The notes under the pieces were generated by a model that was not told the origin of the DNA, searched no databases, and saw nothing but the letters and a program-made list of their open reading frames with translations. From an uncultured Acetatifactor sp. (GTDB lineage: Bacteria; Bacillota; Clostridia; Lachnospirales; Lachnospiraceae), in contig CANQPH010000007.1 of the NCBI GenBank assembly GCA_947625675.1, forward strand, positions 26,049 through 90,048: a stretch of 64,000 nucleotides of DNA. The letters are read 5' to 3'. Position numbers and translations under genes: made by a program. Shown one piece after another: positions 8,583 through 17,374 of the stretch. Positions within the stretch are counted from its first letter, which is position 1, and each line of letters begins with the position of its first letter.

Positions 8583-9968
8583 CTATTCTCCAAAATATTT
8601 CATATCCATCAATATATCGTCGATCAAGCGGATCTGCGTGCGCATCAGGTCGGGAGAATAAAGGCTCCTTTTGTTTAAGATACCGTGATTCCGCATGGCC
8701 GCTTCAATCAAATCGTTCGACTCATACATATCATCCAGACTCTCCCGGACGTTAAATCTCCCGGGGCTCGTCGGCAGGGGCGGCCAACGGGAATCAGAAA
8801 CCCAGGCCTTGGAAACCGCTATCATGGCCTGGTTCAAATCCGAATCCAGCGCATCCAGGGACTGTCCCAGATGCTTGGCCACGGTCTCTATGCCGTTCAA
8901 AATGGAAAGGCACACCGGATCCATGATCCTGGAATATTCCGTGTTGGTCCAGGCCTTGGCGGTACCTCCGTGCCACGCCACCCCGTTTTCAATCATTTCC
9001 ACATAAGGGTTCTCAAAGGACTCCCCGGCCGCCAAAACCTCGCTGGGTGTCGAGAACTCATATCCCGTTTCTTCCGCAGCCCGCAATATGTTTTGGAACC
9101 TCTCCACGCTCCCGGGCTCTTCCTCAAAGAATCGGGCCTGGTTGAACTGTTTTACATAAAAATACGCAGTGGAACCTATGTACTCCGCATCCTCCGCATA
9201 AGGCATGATGAAGCTTCCCGTTTCCGAAATCCTCTGCTTCCAATTCAAAAGCATCTCCCTGATCTCCTGCAGATCCGGCGCCTTATCCCTCATGCCCTCC
9301 GAGGCCCCCATCAAATACCACAGCATGATGTTGGCCATGCAGTCGCTTCTAAAAATAAGTTTCAAACCGTTGGGAGCAACCGACGGATTCGTAATAAACC
9401 GCAAAAAATTTGATTTGTCCTTTATGTACTCTTCAATTTTGAACAAATGATTCTTGTTGGAATGTCCCTGTACGTCAAAACGCAGCTCCGTGGCTTTTCT
9501 GATTTCATCGAAAGAAAGCAACAGGGAATCCGCATCCATCACCATTGCCTTCAAACCGGCTTCTTTATATACATCCAATATATATTCCGCCCAGCCGCAT
9601 TCCGGATTCCAACCGATGACCGGCCGCCGTCCCACATATTTTTCCCAGACATCCAGAGACAGCCTCAGAGAATGAAGGCACACCTCTTTGGGCACGTTGG
9701 CCACCATAAAATGGATATACGGAGAAGCTACCGGCTCTATCTTTCCCTCTTGAACCAATTTTTTCAATTTTTCCAGGCAGTCCGGCGCCTTGACGGCTAT
9801 TTCCTCAATCGTAATCCCGCTGGCTTCGAAGGCCATCTTGTAGCCCCCTTCCGCTATCAGATCGAACAACTTCTCATAACAATTTCTTATCACCCACAAA
9901 CGCTTTTCCGGCTGCAGCTGTGAATATTGAATATTTGCATGTGGCATAAAAATAATTTTTGCTTCCAT
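8583..9968 (-). CDS. GH57-like glycoside hydrolase / deacetylase-fold protein
   Basis: The protein has 461 aa. It begins MEAKIIFMPHANIQYSQLQ, resembling the first barrel strand and His of GH57 and related deacetylase-fold enzymes. GWNPECGWAEYILDVYKEAG matches the GH57 region that carries the catalytic Glu, followed by AMVMDADS. The C-terminal third is helical. No signal peptide is present. It is the first gene of a five-gene minus-strand block that diverges from an AraC gene. Family membership is inferred from motif and fold pattern only. It could be a distant alpha-mannosidase or an unassigned family. Confidence 0.55.
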   Translation of the reverse strand: MEAKIIFMPHANIQYSQLQPEKRLWVIRNCYEKLFDLIAEGGYKMAFEASGITIEEIAVKAPDCLEKLKKLVQEGKIEPVASPYIHFMVANVPKEVCLHSLRLSLDVWEKYVGRRPVIGWNPECGWAEYILDVYKEAGLKAMVMDADSLLLSFDEIRKATELRFDVQGHSNKNHLFKIEEYIKDKSNFLRFITNPSVAPNGLKLIFRSDCMANIMLWYLMGASEGMRDKAPDLQEIREMLLNWKQRISETGSFIMPYAEDAEYIGSTAYFYVKQFNQARFFEEEPGSVERFQNILRAAEETGYEFSTPSEVLAAGESFENPYVEMIENGVAWHGGTAKAWTNTEYSRIMDPVCLSILNGIETVAKHLGQSLDALDSDLNQAMIAVSKAWVSDSRWPPLPTSPGRFNVRESLDDMYESNDLIEAAMRNHGILNKRSLYSPDLMRTQIRLIDDILMDMKYFGE

Positions 9969-10068
9969 CTAGCAGACTCCTTATTATGACGCTCACCCAA
10001 AATGTATGTAAAATTTTTCCTTGTGCCATTTTTAGAGACATTATAAACTTTAATTATTTTATTTCCGC

Positions 10069-10097
10069 TTGAAAATTTCATCCCAATAAAGTATAAT
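10069..10097 (+). promoter_or_regulatory. Sigma-A promoter of the AraC gene
   Basis: TTGAAA and TATAAT are spaced by exactly 17 bases, about 80 bases before the AraC start. A TATAAT on the other strand (complement of 10040-10045) could serve the divergent GH57-like gene but has a poor -35, as expected for an activator-dependent promoter. Confidence 0.7.
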
Positions 10098-10174
10098 AAA
10101 ACTAACTTTACGATTTGCTTGCGTTGCTGATGAATGATCAGTTTCTTTTTTCCTCCGAGGGGGAGGGGTTTATC

Positions 10175-11059
10175 ATGTCAGAAAATATAAGTAAAACGGT
10201 CTCGGAAAACAATCGCATAGAGGTTTTCCGGAACATTAATTATCGGGGGATTTCCTCCCTGACGATTTTTTTTGCAGGAAGGGAGTCCTGTCAGCCGAGC
10301 CACCACTTTGGCCCTGCTGTGCGCGCCCAATATCTACTTCATTTCATTATCAAGGGGAAGGGGCGCTTCTCTTTTCAAAATCACACTTATACCCTGTCCG
10401 CCAATCAGGTTTTCCTGATTCCGCCCAATGTAACCACCTACTATATTGCGGATTCCAAGGACCCCTGGGAATATATCTGGATAGGCTTTGACGGACAGGA
10501 TGCGCAGTCGATCTTGCAAAATTGCGGCTTCCTCGGTTCCAATCCTTTTGTGGATTTCACCCCCAGCGAGGACTTCATGGCCCTGCTCAACAATATCGTC
10601 GATAACATGATGAATCAGAGCGTCAACGATTATGAGCTTTTGGGAAATCTTTTCCTTATTTTCGGACATTTGACCCGCAACCGGCTCAAATCCTCTTTAT
10701 CCCTGGAAAACGATTACCTGATCACGGCCACCAACTACATCAAACGAAATTACCAAAAAGATATACGCGTCCAGGACATTGCAGACTATGTCGGCATTAA
10801 CCGTTCCCATTTATACCGCCTTTTTATGGAAACCTTTTCCCTTTCTCCCAAGAAATACATTTTTGATTACCGTTTCCATACGGCGGCGGAACTTCTGGTC
10901 AATACCGACATGACCGTGTCTACAATCGCTCTGAGCTGTGGATTCAACGATGTCAGCACCTTCTGCTACCAGTTCAAAAAATATACCGGTTTTACGCCGA
11001 AGCAATATCGGGAAATTGACGGCAGCAAGCAAATGACCTGGAAAGCCGCAGAACTATAG
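10175..11059 (+). CDS. AraC-family regulator of the glycan locus
   Basis: The protein has 294 aa. The start is the ATG behind GGGGGAGGGG. The N-terminal half is a cupin-type sensor (pattern SHHFGPAVRAQYLLHFIIKG, then HTYTLSANQVFLIPP). The C-terminal half holds two helix-turn-helix motifs: VQDIADYVGINRSHLYRLF and STIALSCGFNDVSTFCYQFK, ending in the GFTPKQYR signature. It is the only plus-strand gene in the 4-23 kb locus and the only regulator there, so it is the likely sugar-responsive activator of the flanking operons. It converges with the PL11-like gene. Confidence 0.9.
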   Translation: MSENISKTVSENNRIEVFRNINYRGISSLTIFFAGRESCQPSHHFGPAVRAQYLLHFIIKGKGRFSFQNHTYTLSANQVFLIPPNVTTYYIADSKDPWEYIWIGFDGQDAQSILQNCGFLGSNPFVDFTPSEDFMALLNNIVDNMMNQSVNDYELLGNLFLIFGHLTRNRLKSSLSLENDYLITATNYIKRNYQKDIRVQDIADYVGINRSHLYRLFMETFSLSPKKYIFDYRFHTAAELLVNTDMTVSTIALSCGFNDVSTFCYQFKKYTGFTPKQYREIDGSKQMTWKAAEL

Positions 11060-11084
11060 ATTCCCCTTCTGCGGCAAGGGTCTC

Positions 11085-12491
11085 CTAGATCGCACATTCC
11101 ACATGCCAGTTGTATCCGCTTCCTCTCGTCTTCATGGTGGACTTCAGGAAGCCGTTTGCATATCTTTCACGGAAAATTGCGCTCTCCTGCGCATCGGCAT
11201 CACCCCACAGGCGCACCACCCCTTCATAAGGGTAAAAGCACATGAATTGCTCTCCCGGATAATCAAAGTACTTTCCAACGTCCATCAGGTGGCCTCCCAC
11301 GTAGGCTACCTTCTCTCCCTTGTCGTCAACTATCTCCAGGCCGCTGCTCCCCGCAATGGCCTGGGAACTTTTAATGAACTCATGATAACCATCTCCATTG
11401 ATGTCAATGGGCATGACCTGGTCGAAAGGATACGGGAAGGGATAGTCCACCTTTTCACCCGTAAACACATCATAAGTATAGTGCTCCACCAACTGCTTCT
11501 TGTTGCGCATCCTCTTCGCATACGCCAATTTCCCGGGCTTCCCGCTCTGCGGCATGTTTCTTACCGCCGCAACCCAGCCGATGTGCATGTGACCGTCATC
11601 GATATAATGTCCCCATTCATCGCTGTAAATGTCTTCCCACACCACGTTCCCGGTTTCCATGTCAAAGGTGACCACTCTGGGACATCCTTCATAATCTCCG
11701 CTTTCCCTGCAGGTATAGAGATACATTTTCTTGGTCTCGGGATGCATGATCGGAAGCACGATGTCCGAATGTCCGAAATACCTGTCTCGGTCATAACAAA
11801 TAACGTCCTTGCCATCCTTCAGACTGACCATGTGCTCCCCATAAAGCACCTCGTCATTCCCGTCGTGATTAAAATCAAAGACGAGGGTTTGATGGGAACC
11901 GCCGGAGCCTTCCTCTCTTCCTATCCTTCTGCGCCAACGTATGTTCAGATCCGAATCATAGGCCTGCAGATAAATCTCCCCATAAATCCCCTGGGCCGCC
12001 ACCAGCACCGGCTCCTTGTCCGCATAGCCGCCGCAAAGCATGAAGCGGAAGGCCCATCCCAATCTTTCCCATTCCAAGTTTTCGGCCTCAAAATGACAAT
12101 GTCCCTTATATTCTCCGCTCAAACCGTATAAGCACTCCAGGGTCATGGCACGGCTGTCCGTGGGAGCGTCCTTATGCCTGTTTCCCACATAGTATATCTC
12201 GTCGATTCCGTCCTGGTCCATGTCAATGGCCACAAAGGGCATGGTCCAGATTCCCGCTATGATCTCCATTTCCAATTCCTTGTGCCACAGCATCTGTCCC
12301 GCCTCTCCGAACATGGCCAATTCCATGGGATACCGGTTCAAACGAAAAGAGCTCTCGCAGGGATCAATGTTGGGATACTTGGAGTATGCGAAGAGCATCC
12401 CCGTTCCATTGGGACCAAGATTTACTTCGCAAGTCCTTACCTGATGTACCTCTTCATTCAAATGAAATTCCTTCAACACCTTGATGTTCAT
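11085..12491 (-). CDS. Beta-propeller protein resembling PL11 rhamnogalacturonan lyases
   Basis: The protein has 468 aa. The start is the ATG seven bases behind GAGGAAGG (MNIKVLKEFHL). It carries repeated calcium-loop-like blades: AIDMDQDGIDEIYYV, FDFNHDGNDEVLYGE and PIDINGDGYHEFIKS, typical of FG-GAP/VCBS-type propellers and of PL11 rhamnogalacturonan lyases. It lacks a signal peptide and the N-terminal fibronectin-like domain of secreted PL11 enzymes. It lies two bases after the GH105 gene, which removes the unsaturated sugar that such a lyase would create. The enzymatic call rests on the blade motifs and this partnership; a non-catalytic binding role is possible. Confidence 0.55.
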   Translation of the reverse strand: MNIKVLKEFHLNEEVHQVRTCEVNLGPNGTGMLFAYSKYPNIDPCESSFRLNRYPMELAMFGEAGQMLWHKELEMEIIAGIWTMPFVAIDMDQDGIDEIYYVGNRHKDAPTDSRAMTLECLYGLSGEYKGHCHFEAENLEWERLGWAFRFMLCGGYADKEPVLVAAQGIYGEIYLQAYDSDLNIRWRRRIGREEGSGGSHQTLVFDFNHDGNDEVLYGEHMVSLKDGKDVICYDRDRYFGHSDIVLPIMHPETKKMYLYTCRESGDYEGCPRVVTFDMETGNVVWEDIYSDEWGHYIDDGHMHIGWVAAVRNMPQSGKPGKLAYAKRMRNKKQLVEHYTYDVFTGEKVDYPFPYPFDQVMPIDINGDGYHEFIKSSQAIAGSSGLEIVDDKGEKVAYVGGHLMDVGKYFDYPGEQFMCFYPYEGVVRLWGDADAQESAIFRERYANGFLKSTMKTRGSGYNWHVECAI

Positions 12492-12493
12492 AC

Positions 12494-13612
12494 TTAAGCC
12501 TTCCTCTCTTCTCTCATTTTCTCCAGTCTCTCGACTTCCGCACACATCATCAAAAACACACCGCCGTGCAAATCGTTCTCAATCCGTTCCCTATGAATAT
12601 AGTGTTGATAGCTGCCGTCCTCAATACACGTACCGGTGCAGACATCCGTCAGAATCAGGCGCCCCTTCTCTTCCCTCAGGGAATGCAGGACTCCCTCAAA
12701 GCCCGATTTCACGGAAGCATAGTATTCCATTCCCAGATATCCGAGACGGATACTCTTGGCCAACACGCCCACAAAAATGCAGGAGCACGAATTTTCCGGC
12801 CAATTACCCGCTTCTGTCACCTTGTCCAGAACCTGATACCATCTTCCATCCGCACCTTGGTATTTACACACCTCCTTTAACAAGGTTGTTAAAATATTTA
12901 CCATGGAAGACCGTTCCTGATGTTCCGCCGGAAGATCATCCAATATGTTGACCAGCCCCAAGAGATACCATCCCATTGCGCGTCCCCAGACGTTGGCGGA
13001 CAGGCCGGTCCGCTTGTCGGCCCAGACCGCCTGCTTCGTCTCATCCCAGCCATGACGCAGCAATCCGCTTTCTCCCCTCATGTGACAATACATGCCCTGC
13101 GCCTGCTTCACCGCCATGTCAATGAATTCAGGCTTATGAAAAACCGCACCGTACTTGGACATCAGGGGGGACGCCATGTACAGGCCGTCCAGCCATACTT
13201 CGTTGGGCGTATGGGCAAAGTGCCAGAACACCCCATAGGAATTCACGGGGTAAGACTTCAGGCTCTCCGTCAGATAGACGAGGACCTTGTGATACCTCTC
13301 GTCCTGCGTTTCACGATATAATTCAAAAAGGAGGATTCCCGCCTGCCGGTAGTCCAGCGTGGCCAGACTGCACCAGACGTTATCCACCGGCCGGATTTCC
13401 CCGTTTTCATCCACCACCGAGTCCATCCAGCCCTTGATATAATCAAAATATTTGCGTTCTCCCGTAAGATGATAGATTTGTTCCATCCCGGACAAAAAGA
13501 CGCCGTGATGATAGGTAAACATGCCTATATTGGGTCCGATTTTATCACAGGGAAAGTCCCCCATGATCGTGTCGCACATCCACCTTCCATAGTGTAAAGC
13601 CTTTTCTCTCAT
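12494..13612 (-). CDS. GH105-type unsaturated rhamnogalacturonyl hydrolase (YteR-like)
   Basis: The protein has 372 aa. It is an alpha/alpha six-hairpin enzyme with the family signatures YHHGVFLSGMEQIY, WLDGLYMASPLMSKYG (catalytic Asp), RGESGLLRHGWDE and SANVWGRAMGWYLLG, and ENSCSCIFVGVLAKSI near the end. It hydrolyses the unsaturated galacturonyl residue from the non-reducing end of rhamnogalacturonan disaccharides in the cytoplasm. Two ATG starts 12 bases apart are possible; the downstream one is used. It follows the ABC permeases and precedes the PL11-like gene. Confidence 0.88.
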   Translation of the reverse strand: MREKALHYGRWMCDTIMGDFPCDKIGPNIGMFTYHHGVFLSGMEQIYHLTGERKYFDYIKGWMDSVVDENGEIRPVDNVWCSLATLDYRQAGILLFELYRETQDERYHKVLVYLTESLKSYPVNSYGVFWHFAHTPNEVWLDGLYMASPLMSKYGAVFHKPEFIDMAVKQAQGMYCHMRGESGLLRHGWDETKQAVWADKRTGLSANVWGRAMGWYLLGLVNILDDLPAEHQERSSMVNILTTLLKEVCKYQGADGRWYQVLDKVTEAGNWPENSCSCIFVGVLAKSIRLGYLGMEYYASVKSGFEGVLHSLREEKGRLILTDVCTGTCIEDGSYQHYIHRERIENDLHGGVFLMMCAEVERLEKMREERKA

Positions 13613-13691
13613 ACTTCCTCGCATTCTTCCGCCGCTTGGGCGAAAATTACAATTTTTAATCTCCTCCGTCTATGAACCGCATGCCTCCGCC

Positions 13692-14540
13692 CTAGGCCTT
13701 AATCGCCCCGGATGCCAGCGATTCCAGGAAATATTTATTGAGAAACATGTAGATCACGATCAGCGGCATGGCCGAAATGATCATGCCGGGCAGCATAATC
13801 GACCAATCCGCCGACATGGTCCCGTTTTCCATAATATAAAGCCCTACCGCCAGCGTCCTCTTGTCCGGATTGGACATGGTCAGGATCAGCGGGAACAGGT
13901 AATCGTTCCAGGCGCCTTTAAAGCTCAGAACCCCTATGGTGGCAATGACCGGACGGATCAGAGGCAATATGATCCGGAAAAAGACCCCCATAAAAGAACA
14001 TCCGTCGATGGTCGCCGCATCATCCAATTCCTGGGGCAGGGACAATATGAAGGCCCGGATCATGAAAATGTAAGCCACGGAACCGCCAAAAAAGGTCATC
14101 AGGATCAGGCCCCACAAGGTTTTATGCAAATGCAGCCTGCTCAAAATCTGGAGTTGCGGATACATGGTGGCGCTTCCCAACGCCAAAAACATCATCGCGG
14201 TCTTCACGGAAAAAATCAGTTTCTTTCCCGGGAACTCTCCTCTCGCAAAGACATAACCGCAGCAGCTGTCTATCAAGATGCTGATCACCGTCACCGTGGT
14301 GGCGTAAAAGATCGTGTTCATCGTATATTTATAAAAATTGGCCTTGTTCCACGCCGTCACATAGTTTTCCCACCGCCACTTGACCGGCCAGAACTGCTTC
14401 CCGGCCAGGATCTCGCCCGATGCCTTAAAGGAACAAATCAGGCTGTAAAAAAACGGATACAATATGATGATGACGAATGCGACCAGGAGGAAATAAATGA
14501 CAAATGACTTCAACGTCCTTACAAGTTTTCCACTTTTCAT
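13692..14540 (-). CDS. Sugar ABC transporter permease, MalG/CUT1 type
   Basis: The protein has 282 aa and six predicted membrane helices. The coupling loop motif is present as ELDDAATIDGCSFMGVFFRI, and the N-terminal helix is followed by YPFFYSLICSFKASGE, typical of the second permease in CUT1 importers. The gene lies 16 bases after the MalF-type permease and should assemble with it. No ATPase gene is in this locus, so a shared MsmX-type ATPase elsewhere is expected, which is usual in Firmicutes. Confidence 0.93.
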   Translation of the reverse strand: MKSGKLVRTLKSFVIYFLLVAFVIIILYPFFYSLICSFKASGEILAGKQFWPVKWRWENYVTAWNKANFYKYTMNTIFYATTVTVISILIDSCCGYVFARGEFPGKKLIFSVKTAMMFLALGSATMYPQLQILSRLHLHKTLWGLILMTFFGGSVAYIFMIRAFILSLPQELDDAATIDGCSFMGVFFRIILPLIRPVIATIGVLSFKGAWNDYLFPLILTMSNPDKRTLAVGLYIMENGTMSADWSIMLPGMIISAMPLIVIYMFLNKYFLESLASGAIKA

Positions 14541-14556
14541 GTCTGCCGCCCCTCCC

Positions 14557-15477
14557 CTAGCACAGTTCGTCCAATTTCTTGGAAGCTTTCAAATAAACAA
14601 CGGTTATAAGCGCTATCATGATCGTCATGATGACGGAGCCGGCCGACGCATAGCCGATCCTCGGATTGGTGGATTCAAAGAAAAGCCGGTACAGATACAG
14701 CATGACCACGTCCGTCTGTCCCTTTGGCCCTCCATCGGTCAATACCTTGACGTCGCTGAGCACCTTCATGGTGCCGGTCAGCGCCAGCATCAGGATGACC
14801 TTAAAGGTGGGTGCGATCAAGGGCAGGGTGATATATATGATTTTTTTGAACCCCACGCACCCGTCCAGTTTGGCGGATTCATACACCTCCTGGGGCACTC
14901 CTGCGACCGCCCCGCAAAAATACATCATGTTGACGGGAAACGTCATCCAGGTGGACATCAGCACAATGACGATCATCGCCGTCCATTTGCCCGCCAGCCA
15001 GTTCACCGGGGCGTCCAACAGGCCCAAACTGATCAGCAGATTGTTCATCATGCCGTTATAGGTACGGAATATATAGGCGAAAATCATTCCGGCAGAAGAA
15101 ACGCTCATGACGGAAGGCAGAAAGAGAAGGACGCTGAAAGCTCTTTTCCCCCGAAGCCTGCCCCAATTCAAAAGCATGGCCAGCAAAAAAGCCAGCGGAA
15201 TTTCCAGCAGCATCTTCATTCCCGTTATGATAAGAACATTCCCAACGGAGCTCCAGTAAGTTCTGTTATGCAGGAACAAGTCGATATAATTGCTCAGGCC
15301 GACGAATTGCCCCTTAAAACCATTGTAATCCGTGAAGGAATACTTCACTACCCAGAAAATCGGATAGATGGAAAAAACGAAGAATCCGACAATCTGTGGC
15401 AGCAGCACCAAATAACTTTGTATGACAACATTTTTCTTGTATTTATGGCTCGATTTCTTTTTTGTATTCTTCTGCAC
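14557..15477 (-). CDS. Sugar ABC transporter permease, MalF/CUT1 type
   Basis: The protein has 306 aa with a GTG start. An ATG 39 bases upstream (15516) lies inside a hairpin and lacks a Shine-Dalgarno site, so the GTG behind AAAGGGA is preferred. Six membrane helices are visible. The EAA loop reads VYESAKLDGCVGFKKIIYIT. The N-terminus (QKNTKKKSSHKYKK before the first helix) is typical of the family. It pairs with the MalG-type permease and the upstream lipoprotein binding protein to import oligosaccharides. Confidence 0.92.
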   Translation of the reverse strand: MQKNTKKKSSHKYKKNVVIQSYLVLLPQIVGFFVFSIYPIFWVVKYSFTDYNGFKGQFVGLSNYIDLFLHNRTYWSSVGNVLIITGMKMLLEIPLAFLLAMLLNWGRLRGKRAFSVLLFLPSVMSVSSAGMIFAYIFRTYNGMMNNLLISLGLLDAPVNWLAGKWTAMIVIVLMSTWMTFPVNMMYFCGAVAGVPQEVYESAKLDGCVGFKKIIYITLPLIAPTFKVILMLALTGTMKVLSDVKVLTDGGPKGQTDVVMLYLYRLFFESTNPRIGYASAGSVIMTIMIALITVVYLKASKKLDELC

Positions 15478-15504
15478 TCTTTGACCAAATCCCTTTCTAT
15501 CAAG

Positions 15505-15535
15505 AAGGGCACACATTTCATGACCGTGTGCCCTT
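15505..15535 (-). other. Intercistronic hairpin after the sugar-binding protein gene
   Basis: A perfect 10-bp inverted repeat (AAGGGCACAC with GTGTGCCCTT, 11-base loop) sits between the binding protein and the first permease. No T run follows on the minus strand, so it is more likely an mRNA-stabilising or partial-attenuation structure than a full terminator. That would give more binding protein than permease. Confidence 0.7.
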
Positions 15536-15583
15536 GTGAGAATGATTACCGATTTAAAACAAAATGTTTCTTCCTACGGAGAT

Positions 15584-17062
15584 TTACTTATAATCGTCCG
15601 GATTCAGGGTTCCCGATTCCACCTCGGTCTGCAGTTCCAGGTCGATCGCCGATTCAATCTCTTCCTTTACTTCCTCTATCGTCATATTCCCTTTACAATA
15701 ATCGAGAAGGGTCTCGTTCAGGAGCGTAGGCAAGGACTTCTCTGTGTTGCTTTCGGAAAGTCCCTGTACCTTACCCGGGAAAGCGAACACGCGCCCGGAG
15801 GTCATGATCTCGATCATCTTCACCGTCTGCGGAAGCATTTTGCTCTTATCCGCCTTCTCAAGGAAAGAGGGATTGGAGGAGCTCAGCTGCCCTTCCTCCG
15901 TCAGCCTTGCGCCCACTTCGTCGCTATAGAACCATTTGATGACCGTCATCACCTTTTCCTGATCCGCTTCGCTCAGCTCCAGAACCTTCTTGGTGGGAAC
16001 CAGTCCGACTGCGGGAGCGAGGGCGATGCCGTAGTCCGTTCCGTCTTCGTTCTTCAAGGCGCACAGATCCCAATCAAAATTTGCCACATACTGGGTGGTG
16101 AAGACGCCCACGTCCCAAGAATATCCCAGGAACATTCCAGCCACGCCTTCGGAGAAATAACTCCGGGCAGGGTCGTTGTCAATGGTTTCCGCTCCAGGCA
16201 CGCAATAGCCCTTCTGGTAGATCTCGCCGATCACTTCATAAGGCCGTTCCAAATTGAAGGAGGACTTCAGGTTGTCATAATCGAAGGAAATTGCGCCTTC
16301 CGGTACCATGCTGAAAGCGTTATAAACAATATGGTACAAGGCGTAAGAGCCCCACTGCAGCCCCATGGCCAGGCCGAAATGCTCATCGTCCGTCAAAATC
16401 TCGGCATCCTTCAGGAATTCATCCCATGTCTCAGGCGGCTTGGCCTCGCCGTTTTCATCCACGATGCCCTTCTCCACGAACATGTCCTTGTTGTAGAACA
16501 ATGCGGGACCCTGGTTGTCGTAGGCCAGATAATAAATCTCGTTGCTTCCCGTAACCTTGCTCCACATCCCTGCGGAACCGGCCTTCGCTTCCCAGTCCGC
16601 CACGAACTCCGCTCCTCCGGGAAGCAGGCTGAAAGGTATGTTGAACCCGCCCTCTTCCATGGCCATGTTGCTTCCCTTGGATCCATAGTACACGTAAGGC
16701 AGTTCCCCATTCTCCAGACCAAGGGAGAGCGTGTTCAACAATTCCCCGGCTGCGGTAACGGTGTATTCAATCTCAATTCCCTGTTCCTTTCCCGTGGTTT
16801 CATTGAATTTGTTGACCAATTCCTGAATCACCGGATCCTTCGGCACGTCGCCGCTCAAAAAGGGAACCTTAAGCACTTCGGTTGCGGCCGCAGGCTCTGT
16901 TTCTCCGGAAGTCTGCGCTTCCTTGCTGGGCTCGCTCTGTTGGCTTTCCTTGGACGTCTCGCCTTGCTGGGCGGTGCTCGGCGTATCCCCGCCAGAACCG
17001 CATGCAGTCATCAAACCACAAATCATGGTCATTACCAGTAAGCAGCTTAAAATCTTTTTCAC
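15584..17062 (-). CDS. Sugar-binding lipoprotein of the ABC importer (SBP_bac_1)
   Basis: The protein has 492 aa with a GTG start behind AGAGGA. A lipoprotein signal peptide ends at LMTAC|GSGGD, followed by a Ser/Gln/Glu-rich spacer and the solute-binding domain. Features include the early LSGDVPKDPVIQELVNKFN, YYLAYDNQGPALFYNKD and PPETWDEFLKDAEIL. It captures oligosaccharides outside the membrane and hands them to the two permeases. It heads the block of binding protein, permeases, GH105 and PL11-like genes. About 270 bases of AT-rich DNA lie upstream. Confidence 0.93.
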   Translation of the reverse strand: MKKILSCLLVMTMICGLMTACGSGGDTPSTAQQGETSKESQQSEPSKEAQTSGETEPAAATEVLKVPFLSGDVPKDPVIQELVNKFNETTGKEQGIEIEYTVTAAGELLNTLSLGLENGELPYVYYGSKGSNMAMEEGGFNIPFSLLPGGAEFVADWEAKAGSAGMWSKVTGSNEIYYLAYDNQGPALFYNKDMFVEKGIVDENGEAKPPETWDEFLKDAEILTDDEHFGLAMGLQWGSYALYHIVYNAFSMVPEGAISFDYDNLKSSFNLERPYEVIGEIYQKGYCVPGAETIDNDPARSYFSEGVAGMFLGYSWDVGVFTTQYVANFDWDLCALKNEDGTDYGIALAPAVGLVPTKKVLELSEADQEKVMTVIKWFYSDEVGARLTEEGQLSSSNPSFLEKADKSKMLPQTVKMIEIMTSGRVFAFPGKVQGLSESNTEKSLPTLLNETLLDYCKGNMTIEEVKEEIESAIDLELQTEVESGTLNPDDYK

Positions 17063-17374
17063 TTTTTTCCTCTCTTTCCGTCCCCTTAGGACAATTTGCA
17101 TTGTATTGTGTCTATCATCTAATCAATCCAGAAAACAATACAAAACATGTCCTGCAGCTTCCTCTCATATTTCGTAAATTTCATGGATTGATCGATTTCC
17201 CTGAATTTTTCAGATATGCAACATTTTTCGCATGCAAATAAATCCTCAAATATTCCAATAAAATTCCTATTTCAAGCAATTATTTGTTGATTATTTAATA
17301 TTTTCTTCCCGATTTCAAAATTTGTATTGTACTTTTGTTTTTGTTTTCTATGAATTTATTATCTCATATTCATA
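17063..17374 (-). promoter_or_regulatory. AT-rich control region upstream of the sugar-binding protein gene
   Basis: This gap of about 310 bases holds no gene. It contains several copies of the 8-mer ACAATACA or its complement (near 17100, 17135 and 17320) and the 14-mer ATTTGTTGATTATT at 17282-17295, also found upstream of the GH78 gene. No close match to a sigma-A promoter was found, consistent with activator control. Confidence 0.45.

Noticed and set aside
15505..15535. Hairpin considered as a terminator of the binding-protein gene
   Set aside because: There is no T run on the minus strand and the transporter permeases follow in the same direction.
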